A DNA stretch of 64,000 bases from SZAS-79 sp964599095. Lineage in GTDB: Bacteria > Pseudomonadota > Gammaproteobacteria > Burkholderiales > SG8-39. The stretch is taken from assembly GCA_964599095.1 (NCBI GenBank), contig CAZREB010000008.1, forward strand, positions 143,003 through 207,002, in the 5' to 3' direction. Positions 42,316 to 51,973 of this stretch are shown here, in pieces. The number at the start of each line of letters is the position of its first letter. Position 1 is the first letter of the stretch. Both the position numbers and the translations under genes were made by a program. The notes under the pieces are model-generated. The model was given only the letters and a program-made list of their open reading frames with translations. It did not search any database and was not told the DNA's origin.

Positions 42316-44100
42316 ATGGCGTCAGAGGCAGGCAACGCGGCCGCGAGTCGGTCGTGGGCGGAGTATCCCGCCGAGCAATGGTCCGACGCAATCGTCGCGG
42401 CGATGAAGGCCGGCGGCATCGACAACCTGTTCTTCACTTCCGGTTCGGAAATCGGATTCTTCCAGGAGGCGATCGCCAAGGCCGCCGCACTCGGGCGCCT
42501 CGCGCCGCGCCTGGTAACGATGATGCACGAAGGCGTCGCGCTGAACGCGGCGATGGGCAACGCGATGGTCACCGGCAAGCCCTCGGCGACCGCCGCGCAC
42601 GTCGATGTCGGCCTGCTGAACAAGGGCGCGGCGCTTCACACGGCGTGGAGGGGGTCTTACCCGGTGCTGATGACCTCGGGCACCGGCCCCCGTGCCTATC
42701 CGGGCTCGATGGCAGGCGGCCGGGACCACCCGATCCAGTGGTACCAGGAGCCGCGCGACCAGGGCGAGATCGTGCGCCAGTACACCAAGATGGACCACCG
42801 GCTGGAAAGCCAGGACAACCCGGGGCTGATGATCAGCCGCCTGCTGCAGGTGGCCGTCAGCGAACCCAAGGGGCCGGTGTACCTCGCATTGCCGCGCGAG
42901 GCCGTGCTCACCCCGGTGCCCGGCGGCGTGATCCGGTTTCCTACGCGCGACCAGCTCGGCGTCGCAAGACCGTCCTGGCCGGATCCGGACGACGCCAAGC
43001 GGATCGCGCAATGGCTGATCAAGGCGGACAACCCCTGCATCTACACGTCGAACTCCGGGCGCAATCCGGGTTCGGTGGCCGAACTCGTACGCCTGGCCGA
43101 GTTGCTCGCGGTCCCGGTCATGCAGGACAGGCTGGCGAGTGCGCTGACGTTCCCGCGCTCGCACGACCTGTTCGGCACCGGGCCGTCGCCCAAGGATGCC
43201 GACGCGCTGCTGGTCATCGAGAGCCCGGTGCCGTGGATGCCGCCGAACGAGGCCCCTTCCCCGGAGGCGAAGGTCGCCTTCGTGGATGTCGACCCGGTGA
43301 TGTCACGTTACAAGACGATGGCCTGGCAGGCCGACCTCTGGCTGCCGGCGGATGCGGCCTCCGCGGCGCGCGCGATTCACGACGCGGCCACCGCCCTGCT
43401 GGACAAATCCGACCTTTCGCGGATCGCCGCGCGCCGCGCCCGGCTGGCGGACGTCAAACGCAAGCAGGTCGCTTCGGCCGTCGAGCTTGCGCAGCGCGCC
43501 GGAAAGCGCCGGCCGATCCACCCGCTGTGGGTTTCGTACCAGATCGGCCAGTTGCTCGAACCCGAAGCGATCCTGCTCGACGATGCAATCAGCAATTCGG
43601 ATTCGCTGATGGCGCACAGCCACCGTGACCTCCCCGGCACGTTCTTCAAGGTCGGCAGTTCGTCCGGCGGCTGGGGCGCGGGCGCCGCGTTCGGCGCCAA
43701 GCTGGCCAGGCCGGGCCAGGACGTGGTCCTTGCCACCGGCGACGGCTACTTCATGTTCGACAACCCGATTGCCGCGCTCTGGTCGGCGGCCCACCACAAG
43801 GCGCCGTTCCTGACGGTGGTGTACGTCAACCGTTCTTACTCTACCGGCACCACGGTCCTGAAGAAGACGTATCCGGAAGGCTACGCGGTGAAGGACGGCG
43901 GTTATGCCGGCGGCCAGTTCGACCCGCCGCCGGACTACGCAAAGGTCGCAGAAGCCGCCAACGGCTACGGCGAAAACGTGCGCGAGTCCGAAGACCTGGT
44001 GCCTGCGCTGAAGCGGGGACTGGCGGCGGTGCGCAACGGGTCGCCTGCGGTCATCGGCGTCTGGCTGCCTACCCTGATCGAGGAATCGAAGCTCGCGTAA
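42316..44100 (+). CDS. Thiamine-diphosphate-dependent enzyme (acetolactate synthase-like)
   Basis: ThDP enzyme of 594 aa. The cofactor-activating Glu is E72 (MMHEGVALNAAMG), and the ThDP/Mg motif begins GDG at residues 475-477 (GDGYFMFDNPIAALW) with NRSYSTGTT after it. The three-domain PYR, central and PP layout is normal. ATG 42316 has GAGGG upstream. Members of this group include 2-oxoacid decarboxylases and carboligases; the exact reaction is open. The following Bug gene at 44138 is probably cotranscribed. Confidence 0.87.
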   Translation: MASEAGNAAASRSWAEYPAEQWSDAIVAAMKAGGIDNLFFTSGSEIGFFQEAIAKAAALGRLAPRLVTMMHEGVALNAAMGNAMVTGKPSATAAHVDVGLLNKGAALHTAWRGSYPVLMTSGTGPRAYPGSMAGGRDHPIQWYQEPRDQGEIVRQYTKMDHRLESQDNPGLMISRLLQVAVSEPKGPVYLALPREAVLTPVPGGVIRFPTRDQLGVARPSWPDPDDAKRIAQWLIKADNPCIYTSNSGRNPGSVAELVRLAELLAVPVMQDRLASALTFPRSHDLFGTGPSPKDADALLVIESPVPWMPPNEAPSPEAKVAFVDVDPVMSRYKTMAWQADLWLPADAASAARAIHDAATALLDKSDLSRIAARRARLADVKRKQVASAVELAQRAGKRRPIHPLWVSYQIGQLLEPEAILLDDAISNSDSLMAHSHRDLPGTFFKVGSSSGGWGAGAAFGAKLARPGQDVVLATGDGYFMFDNPIAALWSAAHHKAPFLTVVYVNRSYSTGTTVLKKTYPEGYAVKDGGYAGGQFDPPPDYAKVAEAANGYGENVRESEDLVPALKRGLAAVRNGSPAVIGVWLPTLIEESKLA

Positions 44101-44137
44101 TCGGATCGTCCCAAAAACCAACAAGGAGGAGAGCAAG

Positions 44138-45109
44138 ATGAAATCCGGCATTTCGAAAGCGTGCCTCGTGGTGTTCGCCTCGTTGCTTGCGCCCTTTGCG
44201 GCGCACTCGCAGGACGCCTGGCCGTCCAGGCCGGTGCGCATGATCGTCCCGTTCGCGCCCGGCGGGCCGACCGACGTCGCCGCGCGCCTGCTGACGCAAA
44301 AACTCACCGAAGTCCTCGGCCAGCAGGTCTACGTCGAGAACCGCGCCGGCGCCAACGGCGTGATCGGCTCGGAAGTGGTTGCGCGGGCCGCGCCCGACGG
44401 CTACACGCTCGAAATGGGCACGACCGGAACGCACGGGATCAACTTCAGCCTCTACGACAAGCCCTCCTACGATCCGGTGAAGGATTTCGCGGCGGTCACC
44501 CGGATGGCCGAATTCCCGAACCTGATCCTGGTGCACGACTCGGTGCCGGCAAAGAACATCCAGGAACTGATTGCGCTCGCCCGCTCGCAGCCCGGCAAGC
44601 TCGCCTACGCCTCTTTCGGCAGCCTCACGCTGCTGAGCGGCGCGCTCTTTACTAGCATGGCCGGCGTCAACATGCTGAGCGTGCCTTTCGGCGGGGTCGG
44701 CCCGATGATGACCGCGGTCACCAACAACGACGTGCAGGTTTCGATCGTGCAGGTGTTCAGCTCGCAACCTTTGCTCAAGTCGGGCAAGGTGCGCGCGCTG
44801 GCGATCACCAGCGCCAAGAGGAGCCCGGTCGCGCCGGAATACCCGACCGTATCCGAGTCGGGCCTGCCCGGCTACGAAGCGGTGGCCTGGTACGGTGTGT
44901 TTGCGACCGGCGGGACGCCGAAGGCGATCGTCGACCGGCTGAGCGCCGAGATCCGGCGCGTGGTCGCCACTTCCGACATTCGCGACGCGCTGTTCAAGCA
45001 GGGCGCAGAACCCGCGACCGACACGCCGGAGGAGTTCGCCGCCATCGTGCGCGCCGACGTCGCGAAGTGGGCGAAGATCGTCAAGCAGACCGGCGCCAAG
45101 CCCAACTGA
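44138..45109 (+). CDS. Bug/TctC-type solute-binding protein
   Basis: Protein of 323 aa with signal peptide MKSGISKACLVVFASLLAPFAAHS and loop PFAPGGPTD. AAGGAGGAG precedes the start. It follows the ThDP enzyme by 37 bp, so a 2-oxoacid or related ligand is a mild inference. It is convergent with the SDR at 45132. Confidence 0.93.
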   Translation: MKSGISKACLVVFASLLAPFAAHSQDAWPSRPVRMIVPFAPGGPTDVAARLLTQKLTEVLGQQVYVENRAGANGVIGSEVVARAAPDGYTLEMGTTGTHGINFSLYDKPSYDPVKDFAAVTRMAEFPNLILVHDSVPAKNIQELIALARSQPGKLAYASFGSLTLLSGALFTSMAGVNMLSVPFGGVGPMMTAVTNNDVQVSIVQVFSSQPLLKSGKVRALAITSAKRSPVAPEYPTVSESGLPGYEAVAWYGVFATGGTPKAIVDRLSAEIRRVVATSDIRDALFKQGAEPATDTPEEFAAIVRADVAKWAKIVKQTGAKPN

Positions 45110-45131
45110 GCGGAACCGGTTTCGAGTCGGC

Positions 45132-45923
45132 CTATTTCGCGCGCCAGCCGCCGTCCACGACCAACGCGTGCCCGTTGACGTAGCGCGCGTCGGCCGAAGC
45201 AAGAAAACTCACCGCGGCCGCGATGTCCTCGACGCTGCCGCGCTCGCCGGCCGGGATCAATGCGCGGATCTGGTCTTCGTTCACCACGACGCCGCGATTG
45301 CTCATGTCGGGAACGCCCGGCCCGAGGATCTGCTGAGAATGTTGGCGCAGGTCGGTTCGGACAGCGCCGGGACAGACGCAATTGACGGCGATTCCTTTGG
45401 CCGCGTAGGTCACGGCCATCTGGCGCGTCAGCCCCACCACGCCGTGTTTCGCCGCGATATAGGCGGCCCCGCCGCCGGTGCCGTTGAGCCCGGCCACCGA
45501 GGCCATGTTGACGATGCGCCCGTGCCCCCGGGGCAGCATTTCGCGCAGCGCGCGCTTGCAGCCGAGGAATACGCCGGTCAGGTCGATGTCGATCACGCGC
45601 CGCCAGACCGCCTCGCTCATCTCGTCCACGTCGAAGTACCCGTCGAGGATGCCGGCGTTGTTGACCATGACGTCGAGGGGGCCCAGCCCGGCCACCGCAG
45701 CCGTGACGGCGGCGTCGATTTCTCCGGCGCGGCTCACGTCGGCGCCCAGCCCGAGCGCACGGCCGCCGGCCGCCAGGATCTGCTGCGCGGTTTCGTGTGC
45801 GGATGCGGCGTCGATGTCGACGGCCGCGACCGAGGCGCCTTCGCGTGCCAGCCGTAGCGCGATCGCGCGGCCCAGCCCGGAACCCGCGCCGGTCACCACC
45901 GCCATGCGACGTTCCTTTTCCAT
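45132..45923 (-). CDS. SDR-family oxidoreductase
   Basis: Classical SDR of 263 aa: TGAGSGLG near residues 10-17, NNAG, a serine in NMASVAG, and YIAAKHG with the catalytic Tyr and Lys. ATG 45923 was chosen over the longer frame to 46070 because it gives the normal N-terminus and has AGGGG upstream. It is divergent from another SDR gene. The substrate is unknown. Confidence 0.88.
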   Translation of the reverse strand: MEKERRMAVVTGAGSGLGRAIALRLAREGASVAAVDIDAASAHETAQQILAAGGRALGLGADVSRAGEIDAAVTAAVAGLGPLDVMVNNAGILDGYFDVDEMSEAVWRRVIDIDLTGVFLGCKRALREMLPRGHGRIVNMASVAGLNGTGGGAAYIAAKHGVVGLTRQMAVTYAAKGIAVNCVCPGAVRTDLRQHSQQILGPGVPDMSNRGVVVNEDQIRALIPAGERGSVEDIAAAVSFLASADARYVNGHALVVDGGWRAK

Positions 45924-46017
45924 TCCTGTTCCCCTTGTGTCGAATGTTGTGCGGACGATGTTAGTGTAGGCGAATCGCTTCGGCGGCCGATGGGACGCCG
46001 TGCCTGTGGAGAATCGC

Positions 46018-46812
46018 ATGGAAAGCCTGAAAGGAACGATCGCGCTCGTGACGGGCGGTGCGCGAGGCATCGGCCGCGCGATCGCGCTGCGCTATGGCAG
46101 AGAGGGGGCTGCGGTGTTCGTTGCCGACATCGATCTCGCGGGCGCGCAAGCCGTCGCCGCGGATGTCCGTGCGGCCGGCGGAAACGCCGACGCCTGCCAC
46201 GTTGACATAGGCGATCCGCAGCAGAGCGTAGCGATGGTGGCCCGCGTAGTTGCGCGGTACGGGCGGATGGACGTGATGGTCAACAACGCCGGCGTGATCC
46301 GCGTGAGCCGGCTGCTCGACCTGACACCGGAGGATTGGGATTACAACAACGACGTCAATGCGCGCGGCTTGTTCTTCGCGCTGCAAGCCGGTGCCAGGCA
46401 GATGCGGGCCCAGCCACCGCGCGGGGCAGGCCCTCGCGGCAAGATCGTCAATATCGCGTCGATCGCCGGCCGCATCGGGCGCCCGATGTTCGCCGCCTAT
46501 GCGGCAAGCAAAGCGGCGGCGATCAGCATCACGCAATCGGCCGCGTCGGCGCTTGCGCCGGACATCACCGTCAATGCAATCTGCCCGGGCGTGGTGGACA
46601 CCGACATGTGGCGCAAGATCGATCGCGAATGGACCGCCACCGACGGGCGGCCGACCGGCTCGGCGTGGGCAGACCGGATCCGCGGTATCCCGATGGGACG
46701 ACCGGAGACGCCGGAGGACGTGGCTGGCATGGCGGTGTTCCTCGCCGGTCCCGATTCCGACTACATCACCGGCCAGTCCTATAACGTCGAGGGCGGGTTG
46801 GTGATGACTTGA
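46018..46812 (+). CDS. SDR-family oxidoreductase
   Basis: Classical SDR of 264 aa: TGGARGIG, NNAG in MVNNAGVI, Ser in NIASIAG, and YAASKAA. The end ITGQSYNVEGG is typical of sugar-alcohol or 3-ketoacyl-type members. ATG 46018 has GGAG 7 bp upstream; GTG 46000 is an alternative. It precedes the EamA transporter by 22 bp and may be cotranscribed. Sorbitol/xylitol-type dehydrogenases are possible relatives. Confidence 0.88.
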   Translation: MESLKGTIALVTGGARGIGRAIALRYGREGAAVFVADIDLAGAQAVAADVRAAGGNADACHVDIGDPQQSVAMVARVVARYGRMDVMVNNAGVIRVSRLLDLTPEDWDYNNDVNARGLFFALQAGARQMRAQPPRGAGPRGKIVNIASIAGRIGRPMFAAYAASKAAAISITQSAASALAPDITVNAICPGVVDTDMWRKIDREWTATDGRPTGSAWADRIRGIPMGRPETPEDVAGMAVFLAGPDSDYITGQSYNVEGGLVMT

Positions 46813-46834
46813 AGCTCGCGGCTGCGCTTCCCGT

Positions 46835-47758
46835 ATGAACGCCCAATTGTCGAATCGCGCGGCGCTCGCCCTGTTCGCGGTCGTGGTCCTCGCCTGGGGA
46901 TTCAACTGGATCGTCGCCAAGGTTCTGCTGCAGAGCGCGCCGCCGGTCTGGATGATCGCGATCCGCTCGGCGATTGCGTTGGTCGTGCTCTTCGCGCTGA
47001 CGCTGGCCACCGGGGACCTGCGCATGCCGCAGCGCGGGGATGTCGCGGTGATCGTCAACATCGCGCTGCTCCACATGGCGGCGTACGCGGTCCTGATGGC
47101 GATCGGCCTTCAATACGTGGCCGCGGGCCGCTCGATCGTTCTTGGATTCACGACGCCGCTATGGGTCATCCCGGGCGCAATGCTGTTCCTGGGAGAACGG
47201 ATGACGCCGGCACGGGCGTTCGGCGTCGCACTCGGCCTGGGTGGGCTCGCGTTGATGTTCAACCCGGCCGCATTCGATTGGTCGGACGAGCGCGGTCTGC
47301 TGGGCAATGGATTGTTGCTGCTGGCCGCTTTCTGCTGGTCGGCAAGCATCGTCCATATCCGCAGGCACCGGTGGATCTCCACGCCTTACCAGCTGGTGTT
47401 CTGGGAAGCGCTCCTCGCAACGGTCCTGCTGGTCCCGCTGGCGCTCTTCTTCGAGGGCGTCCCGCATATCGAGTGGAACGCCAAGGTCGCGCTGCTGTTC
47501 GCGTACGCCGGCGTCGTCGGCGTGGCGCTCGCCTACTGGGCGATGGCGATGGTCAACCGCAGCCTCCCGGCGGTCACGGTCTCGCTCGGTGTCCTCGCGA
47601 CGCCGGTGGTCGGCGTGCTCAGCTCGGCCGTCGTTCTCGACGAACCGCTCAGCCTGTCGTTGCTCGTTGCGATGGCGCTGATCATCGGCGGCATCGCCGT
47701 GGGTACGACTGCGGGGACCGCCGCCGGCCGGGGCGTAGCTGCTACTTCCCGCTCCTGA
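46835..47758 (+). CDS. EamA-family (DMT) transporter
   Basis: Inner-membrane transporter of 307 aa with about ten TM helices in two EamA repeats, the first beginning FAVVVLAWGFNWIVAKVLL and the second LLAAFCWSASIVHIRRH. Family members export amino acids or small metabolites. Its 3' end overlaps the convergent carotenoid oxygenase gene by 17 bp. The substrate is not known. Confidence 0.88.
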   Translation: MNAQLSNRAALALFAVVVLAWGFNWIVAKVLLQSAPPVWMIAIRSAIALVVLFALTLATGDLRMPQRGDVAVIVNIALLHMAAYAVLMAIGLQYVAAGRSIVLGFTTPLWVIPGAMLFLGERMTPARAFGVALGLGGLALMFNPAAFDWSDERGLLGNGLLLLAAFCWSASIVHIRRHRWISTPYQLVFWEALLATVLLVPLALFFEGVPHIEWNAKVALLFAYAGVVGVALAYWAMAMVNRSLPAVTVSLGVLATPVVGVLSSAVVLDEPLSLSLLVAMALIIGGIAVGTTAGTAAGRGVAATSRS

Positions 47759-49196
47759 GGCGCGCGGCGCTCACGTAGGTCGCGTGAAATCCGTTCGGCA
47801 CGCGCTGCGGCAGCAGCACGCGCGCGATCGGCCCGCGGCCGAACTCTGTGCCGCGGCAGTTGAAGACCTGGATCTCCGAGCGCACTTCGCGCGGGTTCCA
47901 CACGAAGGTGACGAGGTACCCGTCGTCTTCCGACTTCGGGTTGTCGGCCGGCGCAAAACCGGGTTCGTTGTAGTAGAAGTCCGGCCCTTCGCTCCAGGCC
48001 TGGTAGCCGCCGGTTTCGAGGTCGTACTTCACCAACCCGGTAAAGCGCGGCTCTTCATTGCCGCCCTGCGGGAAGATGATGTTGTAGGTCCAGCGGTTCT
48101 TCCTGCCCTGGTACGCGGTGTTGATGACCGGGAACTCGGTGTTCAGCACGTCGTCGATCACGCGCTCGGTCGTCTTGCCGGTGGTGAGGTCGAAGCGCCA
48201 CTCCATCAGCACATAGTCGCGGCGCCGGTTGCGGATCGTGTTGATCAGGCGCCGCACGTCCGGCTGGCCGTCTTCGCCTTTGTGGATCCGGTACGGCGTG
48301 CCGACCATGACGATGTCGGTGCCGTTTCTGCCCTCCTCTTCCCACGCATTGACGACGTGCAGCATGTAGGTCGGGCTCGCCTCGAACCAGCGCAGCTCGG
48401 AGGCCCTGCCGTAGCGCGGCACGATCCCGAAGCGCGACGGGATCTCCGGGTGGAACACCAGCTTGTGGCGCCCCGCCTTCAATGCTTCGGGATCCGGATG
48501 CAGCGGAAAATCGTGCAGGATCGTGTAGTGATCGGTCACCGCCATGTCGTGCGGCAGCCGCGGGCCGGGCAGGTCGATATCGATCTTGTGCCTGAGCTTG
48601 CCGTCCGGGCCGATGACGCCGTAGGTCATGTACGGCGGCTTCTTGTCATAGTCGAAGAAGAGGAGTTCGCCGGTGTTCTCGTCCGGGCGCGAGTGCGCCG
48701 AGATCTTCTCGAAGGCGCCGTCGTAGTCGGTCTTGCCGACGGTCTCGAGCGTATGGATGTCGAGGTGGTAGGGCTTGCCGGTCAGGTAGAACATCGTCAG
48801 CAGCTTGCCGGCGTGGAACTTCACATCGGTATTCGAGTTGTTCTTCTGCGGCTCGTCCGGCCGGTCGCGCCGCGGCGGCTCCTTGAGGCCTTTCCAAAGC
48901 GGATGGCCTGCCGCGATCTCCTCGGCGAGGCTGGTGGTGCGGATCCAGCGGTTGCGGTAGCTGACCTTGCCGTTTTCGAAGTAGGCCGCGTGCAGCATGC
49001 CGTCGCCGTCGTAGACGTGATAGCGCCAGTCGGGCGGGAACCACGGGTTCGGGCCGTTCCTGACGTGGATGCCGTTGAGGTCCTTCGGCATCTCGCCAAT
49101 GACCTCCAGTTCGGTGACGACGATCTCCTTGTCGATCGGCGCGTTCGGGCCGCTCAGGCCCGGGATGTCGTGTACCGGCAGGTCAGAAAGTTTCAT
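47742..49196 (-). CDS. Carotenoid oxygenase-family protein (lignostilbene dioxygenase-like)
   Basis: Fe(II) dioxygenase of 484 aa that cleaves a conjugated C=C bond. The four iron-binding histidines are likely H168, H216, H280 and H471 (in SAHSRPD, LPHDMAV, YMLHVVNAWEE and NGFHATYV). The start RNGPNPWFPPD is typical. It has no signal peptide and acts in the cytoplasm. In a catabolic setting, cleavage of lignin-derived stilbenes is more likely than carotenoid metabolism. The Bug gene at 49241 lies upstream on the same strand. Confidence 0.9.
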   Translation of the reverse strand: MKLSDLPVHDIPGLSGPNAPIDKEIVVTELEVIGEMPKDLNGIHVRNGPNPWFPPDWRYHVYDGDGMLHAAYFENGKVSYRNRWIRTTSLAEEIAAGHPLWKGLKEPPRRDRPDEPQKNNSNTDVKFHAGKLLTMFYLTGKPYHLDIHTLETVGKTDYDGAFEKISAHSRPDENTGELLFFDYDKKPPYMTYGVIGPDGKLRHKIDIDLPGPRLPHDMAVTDHYTILHDFPLHPDPEALKAGRHKLVFHPEIPSRFGIVPRYGRASELRWFEASPTYMLHVVNAWEEEGRNGTDIVMVGTPYRIHKGEDGQPDVRRLINTIRNRRRDYVLMEWRFDLTTGKTTERVIDDVLNTEFPVINTAYQGRKNRWTYNIIFPQGGNEEPRFTGLVKYDLETGGYQAWSEGPDFYYNEPGFAPADNPKSEDDGYLVTFVWNPREVRSEIQVFNCRGTEFGRGPIARVLLPQRVPNGFHATYVSAARLRSGK

Positions 49197-49240
49197 GGCG
49201 GTCTCCTTCCCGTGTATCGATGTGCAGGCGGTCGGCGCAG

Positions 49241-50233
49241 TTAGTCCGATCTAAATCCGGAAGCCTTCACCGTGTCGCGCCAGCGTTCGGTGTCGGCCTT
49301 CATCATCGCGGCGAATTCCTCGGGCGTGTTCGGGATCGGCTCGAGGTCGATCGCGCGCAGCCTGGCCTGCGCCTCGGGCAGCCTGAGCGCGGCGGTGAAT
49401 TCGCGATTGAGCTTCTGCACGATGGCCGGCGGCGTGCCGGCCGGCGCGAGGAACCCGGTCCAGGCATAGATCTCCATCTGCGGAAAGCCCAGCTCCTTGA
49501 AGGTCGGCAGGTTCGGCACCAGCGGCGAGCGCGCGCCGGTGAGCGCATAGGCTTTCATCTTGCCGGACTCGATGTGCGGCTTGGCCGAGATGATCGGCAC
49601 GAAGGCGGTCATCACCTGGCCGCCGAGGAGGTCCTGGATCGCGGGCGGCGTGCCTTTGTAAGCGACGTGCAGCATGTCGATGCCGGCCAGCTGGTTCAGG
49701 ATCACGCCGGCGAAATGCGAAGGATTGCCGGCGGTGAACGAAGCGAAGTTGGTCTTGCCGGGGTTGGCCTTCGCGTAGGCGATGAATTCGGCCAGCGTAT
49801 TGCCCGGCGTGGCCGGGTGCGCGGCAAAGATGAGTTGCGTTCGGATCGCTGCGGTGATCGGCGTGAAGTCTTTCGCCGGATCGTAGGGGAGCTTGGCGAA
49901 CGCATGCGGGTTGATCGAGGTCATGCCCGAGGTGCACAGCAGCACCGTGTAGCCGTCGGGCGGCGAGGCCATCAGCGCCTGCGCGGCGATCACGCCCGCG
50001 CCGCCGGGCTTGTATTCGTAGACGAACGGCTGCCCGGTCGATTCCTTGAGCTTGTCGCCGACGGTGCGCACTACGATCTCGTTCACGTTGCCGGCCGGGA
50101 AGGGCGAGATCATCCGGATCGGCTTGTTCGGGAAGTCCTGCGCCGCGAGCGGCGCGGCCGTAAGCGCCGCGGCCAGACTGGCGATGATCCCGATCCGCCG
50201 CGCGCGATGTTGTCCTCGTCCTCCTTGGTTCAT
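49241..50233 (-). CDS. Bug/TctC-type solute-binding protein, variant loop
   Basis: Protein of 330 aa with a basic N-terminus (MNQGGRGQHRARR) and a hydrophobic signal ending APLAAQ. The ligand loop is PFPAGNVNE, where the usual Asp is replaced by Glu. ATG 50233 has AGGAGG upstream; the longer frame to 50335 lacks support. It is followed by the carotenoid oxygenase and preceded by a hydrolase, all minus strand. Confidence 0.91.
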   Translation of the reverse strand: MNQGGRGQHRARRIGIIASLAAALTAAPLAAQDFPNKPIRMISPFPAGNVNEIVVRTVGDKLKESTGQPFVYEYKPGGAGVIAAQALMASPPDGYTVLLCTSGMTSINPHAFAKLPYDPAKDFTPITAAIRTQLIFAAHPATPGNTLAEFIAYAKANPGKTNFASFTAGNPSHFAGVILNQLAGIDMLHVAYKGTPPAIQDLLGGQVMTAFVPIISAKPHIESGKMKAYALTGARSPLVPNLPTFKELGFPQMEIYAWTGFLAPAGTPPAIVQKLNREFTAALRLPEAQARLRAIDLEPIPNTPEEFAAMMKADTERWRDTVKASGFRSD

Positions 50234-50262
50234 TGCCTTGCCTCCTTTTGTCGTTTTGGTTG

Positions 50263-50952
50263 TCACTGCATCATCCATTTCGAAATCGCCCCGGCGAGCT
50301 CGGCCGGCGCTTCCAGCGGCGCGAGGTGCCCGCAATGCTCGAACACCACGAGCTCGGCGGCCGGCACGCGGCGCGCCATTTCTTCGTGCTGCGCCAGCGG
50401 CGTGATGCGATCCTCGCGGCCGACGGCCACGAGGGTGGGCACGCGGATCGACGCCAGCACCGCGTCTCGCGCCGGGCGTCCCATCGCCGCGCGCTGCTGG
50501 GCGACGAATCGCGCCGCACCGTAGTCGCGGGACATCCGGCTGCGCTTTTCGTGGATGGCCGCATCCTCGGCATGATCGGGGTGCAGCAGGAATTTCGTCA
50601 TCCGGCCGTCGATCGAGCCGTAGTCCGATAGTGCAATCTCGATCAGGCGCTTCCTGCCGGTCGCCGCCTCGGGCGAGTCGGCGTTGGTCCCGGTGGCGAT
50701 CAATGCGAGGCGCTCGATTCGGTCAGCGGCCTGCGCTGCGATCGCGAGCGCCACATAGCCACCGAAAGAAAACCCGGCGAGCGCGAATCGCGGCGGCGCG
50801 ACCGCGAGGATGTCGGCCGCGATCGCGTCGATGTCCTCGAGCGCCGCGTGTTCGAGGGCCTGGGCGGCGATGCCGGCCGGCAGGGCTGCCCGGACGGAAT
50901 CCCAGAGTTCGCGTGTGCAGGAAAGTCCCGGCAGGAGCAGGAGGGGCGCCAT
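50263..50952 (-). CDS. Alpha/beta-fold hydrolase
   Basis: Compact hydrolase of 229 aa with a complete triad: S62 in GFSFGG, Asp in AVGREDRITP, and His in EHCGHLAPLEAP. It starts LLLLPGLSCTRELW, as in esterase and enol-lactonase groups. It lies 7 bp after the nitronate monooxygenase gene and 29 bp before the Bug gene, so it is in the same transcript. 3-oxoadipate enol-lactonase-type activity is one option. Confidence 0.85.
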   Translation of the reverse strand: MAPLLLLPGLSCTRELWDSVRAALPAGIAAQALEHAALEDIDAIAADILAVAPPRFALAGFSFGGYVALAIAAQAADRIERLALIATGTNADSPEAATGRKRLIEIALSDYGSIDGRMTKFLLHPDHAEDAAIHEKRSRMSRDYGAARFVAQQRAAMGRPARDAVLASIRVPTLVAVGREDRITPLAQHEEMARRVPAAELVVFEHCGHLAPLEAPAELAGAISKWMMQ

Positions 50953-50959
50953 GACTCCT

Positions 50960-51928
50960 TCAGGCGCCCGAGGCCGCGATCGAAGGGGTGTTGGACGCCG
51001 CGGCGTACTGCGCGCGCAACTCGCCGATCAACGCGCCGGCGCGCTTGACCCGGTCGACCATGCCGATGCCCTGGCCGGCCGAGCGGATGTTCTTCCAAGG
51101 CTTGTTCTCGCTGTTCTGGCCGCGGAACTCCATGTCCTTGCGCGGCGGCAGCGAATCCGGGTCCAGGCCGGCCGCGACGATGGTCGGCCGCAGCATGCTT
51201 GCGTTCGCGCCGGTGAAGGCCTTCGTGACCACAAGGTCCTCCGGCCCGTAGTCGACCAGGAGCTGCTTGTAGGCGTCGTCAGCCATGCTTTCCTCGGTGG
51301 CGATGAAGAGCGTGCCCGCATACGCGAAATCCGCGCCGAGCACTTCGGCCGCGCGGATGCCGTTGCCGTTGCAGATGCCGCCCGCGTAGACGATGTACCC
51401 GTCCCACCATTGGCGCACCGCCGGCACGAAGGAGAAACCGGCCATCTCGCCGGTATGGCCGCCCGCGCCGGAGGAGACGAGCACCAGCCCGTCCACGCCG
51501 CAGTCGGCCGCCTTCTTCGCGAGCTTGACGCTGTTGACGTCCGCGAACACCAGGCCGCCGTAGGCATGCACCTTGTCCACGACCCGCGCCGGACTGCCGA
51601 GCGCGGTGATGACGATAGGCGCGCGGTACTTGACGCACAACTCGAGGTCGGCTTCGAAGCGGTCGTTGGTGCGATGGGTGACGACGGTCGCCGCCCACGG
51701 GCCGATGGTGCGCCCCGGGTTTTCCGCCTTGAGCCTTTCGATGCCGGCCGTGATCTTCTGCAGCCAGTCTTCGAGCGCCTCGATGGTGCGGCAGTTCGAG
51801 GTCGGGAAGGCGCCGATCACGCCTTCGCGGCAGGCGGCGAGCACCAGGTCGGGACCGGAGATCAGGAACATCGGCGCCGTGATCAGCGGCAGCGTGACCG
51901 GGTAGGGGAAAGGCTTGCGTGAACTCAT
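50960..51928 (-). CDS. Nitronate monooxygenase-like FMN protein
   Basis: TIM-barrel flavoprotein of 322 aa of the nitronate monooxygenase/enoyl-reductase superfamily: LITAPMFLISGP at the N-terminus, VVTHRTNDRFEADL, VLVSSGAGGHTGE and the phosphate-binding YAGGICNGNGI. It would oxidise nitronates or reduce an enoyl compound. The open frame adds a TTG codon at 51931, but ATG 51928 is preferred. It is cotranscribed with the thiolase upstream (45-bp gap) and the hydrolase downstream. Confidence 0.88.
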   Translation of the reverse strand: MSSRKPFPYPVTLPLITAPMFLISGPDLVLAACREGVIGAFPTSNCRTIEALEDWLQKITAGIERLKAENPGRTIGPWAATVVTHRTNDRFEADLELCVKYRAPIVITALGSPARVVDKVHAYGGLVFADVNSVKLAKKAADCGVDGLVLVSSGAGGHTGEMAGFSFVPAVRQWWDGYIVYAGGICNGNGIRAAEVLGADFAYAGTLFIATEESMADDAYKQLLVDYGPEDLVVTKAFTGANASMLRPTIVAAGLDPDSLPPRKDMEFRGQNSENKPWKNIRSAGQGIGMVDRVKRAGALIGELRAQYAAASNTPSIAASGA

Positions 51929-51973
51929 CAACGGGGGAGGTCTTGAGGAGGGGGCGGAGCCCTCTCTTCTCGT

